Shown here: positions 6,666-7,883 of the stretch, piece after piece
Layout: every line of letters starts with the position of its first letter
How positions within the stretch are numbered: position 1 is the first letter of the stretch
Program-made: the position numbers and the translations under genes
NCBI GenBank assembly: GCA_030623035.1
Contig: JAUXFK010000135.1
Coordinates: 1 to 7,883 of the forward strand
Source: Deltaproteobacteria bacterium
GTDB lineage: Bacteria > Desulfobacterota > UBA8473
Length of the DNA stretch: 7,883 bases
Direction: 5' to 3'
The notes under the pieces: model-generated
Databases searched by the model: none
What the model saw: only the letters and a program-made list of their open reading frames with translations
Told to the model about the DNA's origin: nothing

Positions 6666-6748
6666 ACAGCAACGGAGGTCACATTATAACGCGTGCAGCT
6701 TATCTGAGCGGTGTACAGAGCGTTAAGAAAGAACAGAAGTGTTGCTGT
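6666..6748. repeat. Nested two-tier inverted repeat
   Basis: Outer arms ACAGCAAC (6666-6673) and GTTGCTGT (6741-6748) are perfect 8-bp inverted repeats. Inside them, TAACGC (6687-6692) and GCGTTA (6720-6725) are perfect 6-bp inverted repeats, and the centre holds a partial GTGCA..GCT / AGC..TGTAC pairing. The spacers between tiers are 13 and 14 or 15 nt, so the structure is nearly symmetric about 6706. It lies in the 6518-7024 gene-free gap and is locally more GC-rich than its flanks. It may be a mobile-element remnant, a recombination site or a structured RNA. The core boxes do not match the attC consensus. Confidence 0.45.
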
Positions 6749-6842
6749 ATGGCTACGCGCATTAACAGATACATTAGTAACTGTCCAATTACAAAGATCA
6801 ATACTGTTCTTTTTTACGCTCACTAAGGCGCGAGTTTTGCAT

Positions 6843-6878
6843 GGGCTGATAATAGAAGTTTCATGGCAAGATTAGCCC
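6843..6878. repeat. Imperfect hairpin in the intergenic gap
   Basis: GGGCTGAT (6843-6850) and ATTAGCCC (6871-6878) pair at seven of eight positions (eight with a G-T wobble) around a 20-nt loop. No coding frame crosses it and no T-run follows. Significance is unclear. Confidence 0.3.
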
Positions 6879-6912
6879 GGGTAAAATTAGGGGAAAATTA
6901 CGCAAAAGCAAC

Positions 6913-6963
6913 GGGGTCAAGTAAGAAAGCTGATTTCTATTTTCCAGGACTGACCCTTTTTTT
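6913..6963. repeat. GGGTCA/TGACCC repeat with T-run (REP-like or terminator)
   Basis: GGGTCAAGT (6914-6922) pairs with ACTGACCC (6949-6956) leaving one bulged A, and an inner perfect stem AGAAA-GCTGA-TTTCT (6924-6938) stacks within. Seven T residues follow at 6957-6963, inside a longer pyrimidine tract reaching about 6979. The shape fits a plus-strand intrinsic terminator, but no plus-strand gene lies upstream. GGGGTCA/TGACCC ends also recall REP-type repeats associated with IS200-like transposases, from memory. The J-domain gene starts about 60 bp downstream. Confidence 0.45.
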
Positions 6964-7024
6964 CTTTTTTTCCTTTCTATGTATTGTTGGAATCGACAAG
7001 TACCCTGAGATCTTGGAATAAAAT

Positions 7025-7612
7025 ATGGATACTAAAAGATATTTCGAAATCCTTAAGCTTGATTCTAATGCCTCACTAAGTGAAGTGAAGCAAGCCTATC
7101 GAGATTTAGTCGATGTTTGGCATCCTGACCGGTTTTCTCATAATCCGCGCTTACAAAAAAAAGCTGAGGAAGAGTTGGAAAAAATTAACATGGCTTACAG
7201 TGAGGCTTGCTCTTTTTTAGAATCAGAAGAACGCCTAAGATTTGAAGCTAAGGCAGAAGGGATGGCTAGGCGAGAGGCGGAAGCTAAATTTCATGAAGCA
7301 AAGGCTGAAGCGGCAGCACAGAGGGAGGAAAAAACTAAGGCTAAATCGGAATCAGATATTGACTGGGAAAATCGTGTATTATGTGCAGATGGAAGGTGTA
7401 TAGGCATAATCGACCGCGATGGTCGGTGTACGGAATGTGGGAAAACACTTAAAGAATCAAAAGAAAAGGTTGAATCCCATCGAGAAGACCATTCTGATTA
7501 CGAAAATGAGCATATTGACTGGGAGAACCGTGTATTATGTGGTAACGGCACATGTATAGGTATAATCGGGCCTGACGGACGGTGTACAGAATGTGGAAAA
7601 CGCCTTGTGTGA
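7025..7612 (+). CDS. J-domain protein with two four-cysteine modules
   Basis: This is a 195-residue DnaJ-type co-chaperone-like protein, the only plus-strand gene here. Residues 5-65 are a J domain with the essential HPD at 33-35, which in this family stimulates the ATPase of an Hsp70. Residues 66-110 form a charged Ala/Glu/Lys-rich helical linker. Two near-identical modules follow (about 112-142 and 164-194), each starting IDWENRVLC and ending DGRCTECGK. Cysteines at 120, 125, 135, 138 and at 172, 177, 187, 190 (C-x4-C-x9-C-x2-C) suggest one zinc site per module. Glycine-rich substrate-binding domains of full DnaJ are absent. The ATG is the first in frame, but upstream TAAAAT offers no clear ribosome-binding site. 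An attC-like site begins 32 bp after the stop. Clients are unknown. Confidence 0.85.
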   Translation: MDTKRYFEILKLDSNASLSEVKQAYRDLVDVWHPDRFSHNPRLQKKAEEELEKINMAYSEACSFLESEERLRFEAKAEGMARREAEAKFHEAKAEAAAQREEKTKAKSESDIDWENRVLCADGRCIGIIDRDGRCTECGKTLKESKEKVESHREDHSDYENEHIDWENRVLCGNGTCIGIIGPDGRCTECGKRLV

Positions 7613-7644
7613 AAAATGGAACAGTACTTGACAATAGACTTTTG

Positions 7645-7705
7645 ACCTAACGAATAAGGTTAGATTGTGTGAGGAACGAACCACAATCTGAACCGTTTGT
7701 TGGAC
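7645..7705 (-). other. Integron attC-like recombination site
   Basis: Read on the minus strand, the 61-bp site starts with GTCCAAC (7699-7705), matching the R'' consensus RYYYAAC, and ends with GTTAGGT (7645-7651), matching R' GTTRRRY. Between them the arms 7682-7694 and 7658-7669 pair over 12 bp with one unpaired base (the C opposite G7690), flanked by unpaired spacers of 4 and 6 nt, with a 12-nt terminal loop. Two 7/7 boxes, a non-identical symmetric stem, an extrahelical base and a size within the attC range together support the call. The extra base is on the R'' side, as in aadA-type sites, which fixes the orientation as minus. No integrase gene or second consensus site is visible in the window. 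Confidence 0.65.
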
Positions 7706-7883
7706 AAGCCCGATAATGGCACGGCGTTTGCTAATAGAAAATATCTTTTTGGAGAGCGATTATTGTAAAGATAACCTGGGATATGAGGGAGTTAAGGAAG
7801 ACTTATAAGATCGTAGGATTTTATTCATTATATTCAATCTTAGGCTATTTTTTTACACATTGCCAGGTTTTTCTCAGTAATTC
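7706..7883. other. No recognisable gene
   Basis: AT-rich sequence. All minus-strand frames, the direction expected for a cassette ending at the attC-like site, are broken by stops; the longest ATG frame seen is about 22 codons. If a cassette occupies this stretch, it is non-coding near its 3' end or its gene lies beyond the window. Confidence 0.4.

Noticed and set aside
6687..6725. Second attC site made by TAACGC/GCGTTA
   Set aside because: Neither end fits RYYYAAC or GTTRRRY fully and the span is too short for an attC, so it is described only as part of a nested inverted repeat.
7449..7634. Minus-strand open frame overlapping the end of the J-domain gene
   Set aside because: It is antisense to a conserved cysteine module, has no recognisable protein features and only 61 codons.
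7025..7705. J-domain gene plus attC as an ordinary plus-strand gene cassette
   Set aside because: Spacing fits, but the extrahelical base lies on the arm that makes the site a minus-strand attC, so the simple cassette reading is not supported.

Overview
The window comes from a moderately AT-rich bacterial chromosome with Gram-negative features. It encodes a signal-peptide-bearing beta-barrel-like protein with a C-terminal Phe, an omega subunit of the proteobacterial/delta type, and a GldA/GldF/GldG-like ABC exporter with a DUF4340 partner. That combination, plus several dispersed palindromic repeats and a solitary integron attC-type site, suggests Desulfobacterota (former Deltaproteobacteria) or a close relative. 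The taxonomic call is inference from gene content and recalled family resemblance, not from a search.

Layout. Positions 1-131 hold a decayed palindromic repeat, which reappears in compact form at 601-650. Between the two copies lies rpoZ (252-587, minus), whose normal omega core carries a long acidic Ala/Glu/Val/Gln tail encoded by slippage-prone tandem repeats. The 601-650 palindrome sits between a good sigma70-type promoter (657-685) and the rpoZ ribosome-binding site, so it should form a hairpin in the rpoZ leader. From 5553 down to 690 runs a tightly packed four-gene minus-strand operon: ABC ATPase, ABC-2 permease, GldG-like auxiliary protein and a four-repeat DUF4340 membrane-anchored protein. 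Junctions are 2-4 bp apart or overlapping. At two of them the last codons of one gene (encoding W-R-S-stop) double as the Shine-Dalgarno sequence of the next. Together the four proteins should form one inner-membrane machine with large periplasmic parts; its substrate is unknown.

Further right, 5774-6517 (minus) encodes a predicted outer-membrane barrel with its own near-consensus promoter (6553-6581). The roughly 500 bp gap 6518-7024 has no gene but contains a nested two-tier inverted repeat (6666-6748), a smaller hairpin (6843-6878) and a GGGTCA/TGACCC repeat followed by a T-run (6913-6963). The only plus-strand gene, 7025-7612, is a small J-domain protein with two copies of a four-cysteine module. 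It is followed after 32 bp by a well-formed attC-like recombination site (7645-7705). The extra unpaired base of that site shows that it is oriented on the minus strand, opposite to the gene. The last 180 bp contain no recognisable gene.

The strongest leads are the attC-like site beside the J-domain gene, the paired palindromic elements flanking rpoZ with one in its leader, the repeat-built omega tail, and the 138-residue four-fold periodicity of the DUF4340 protein.
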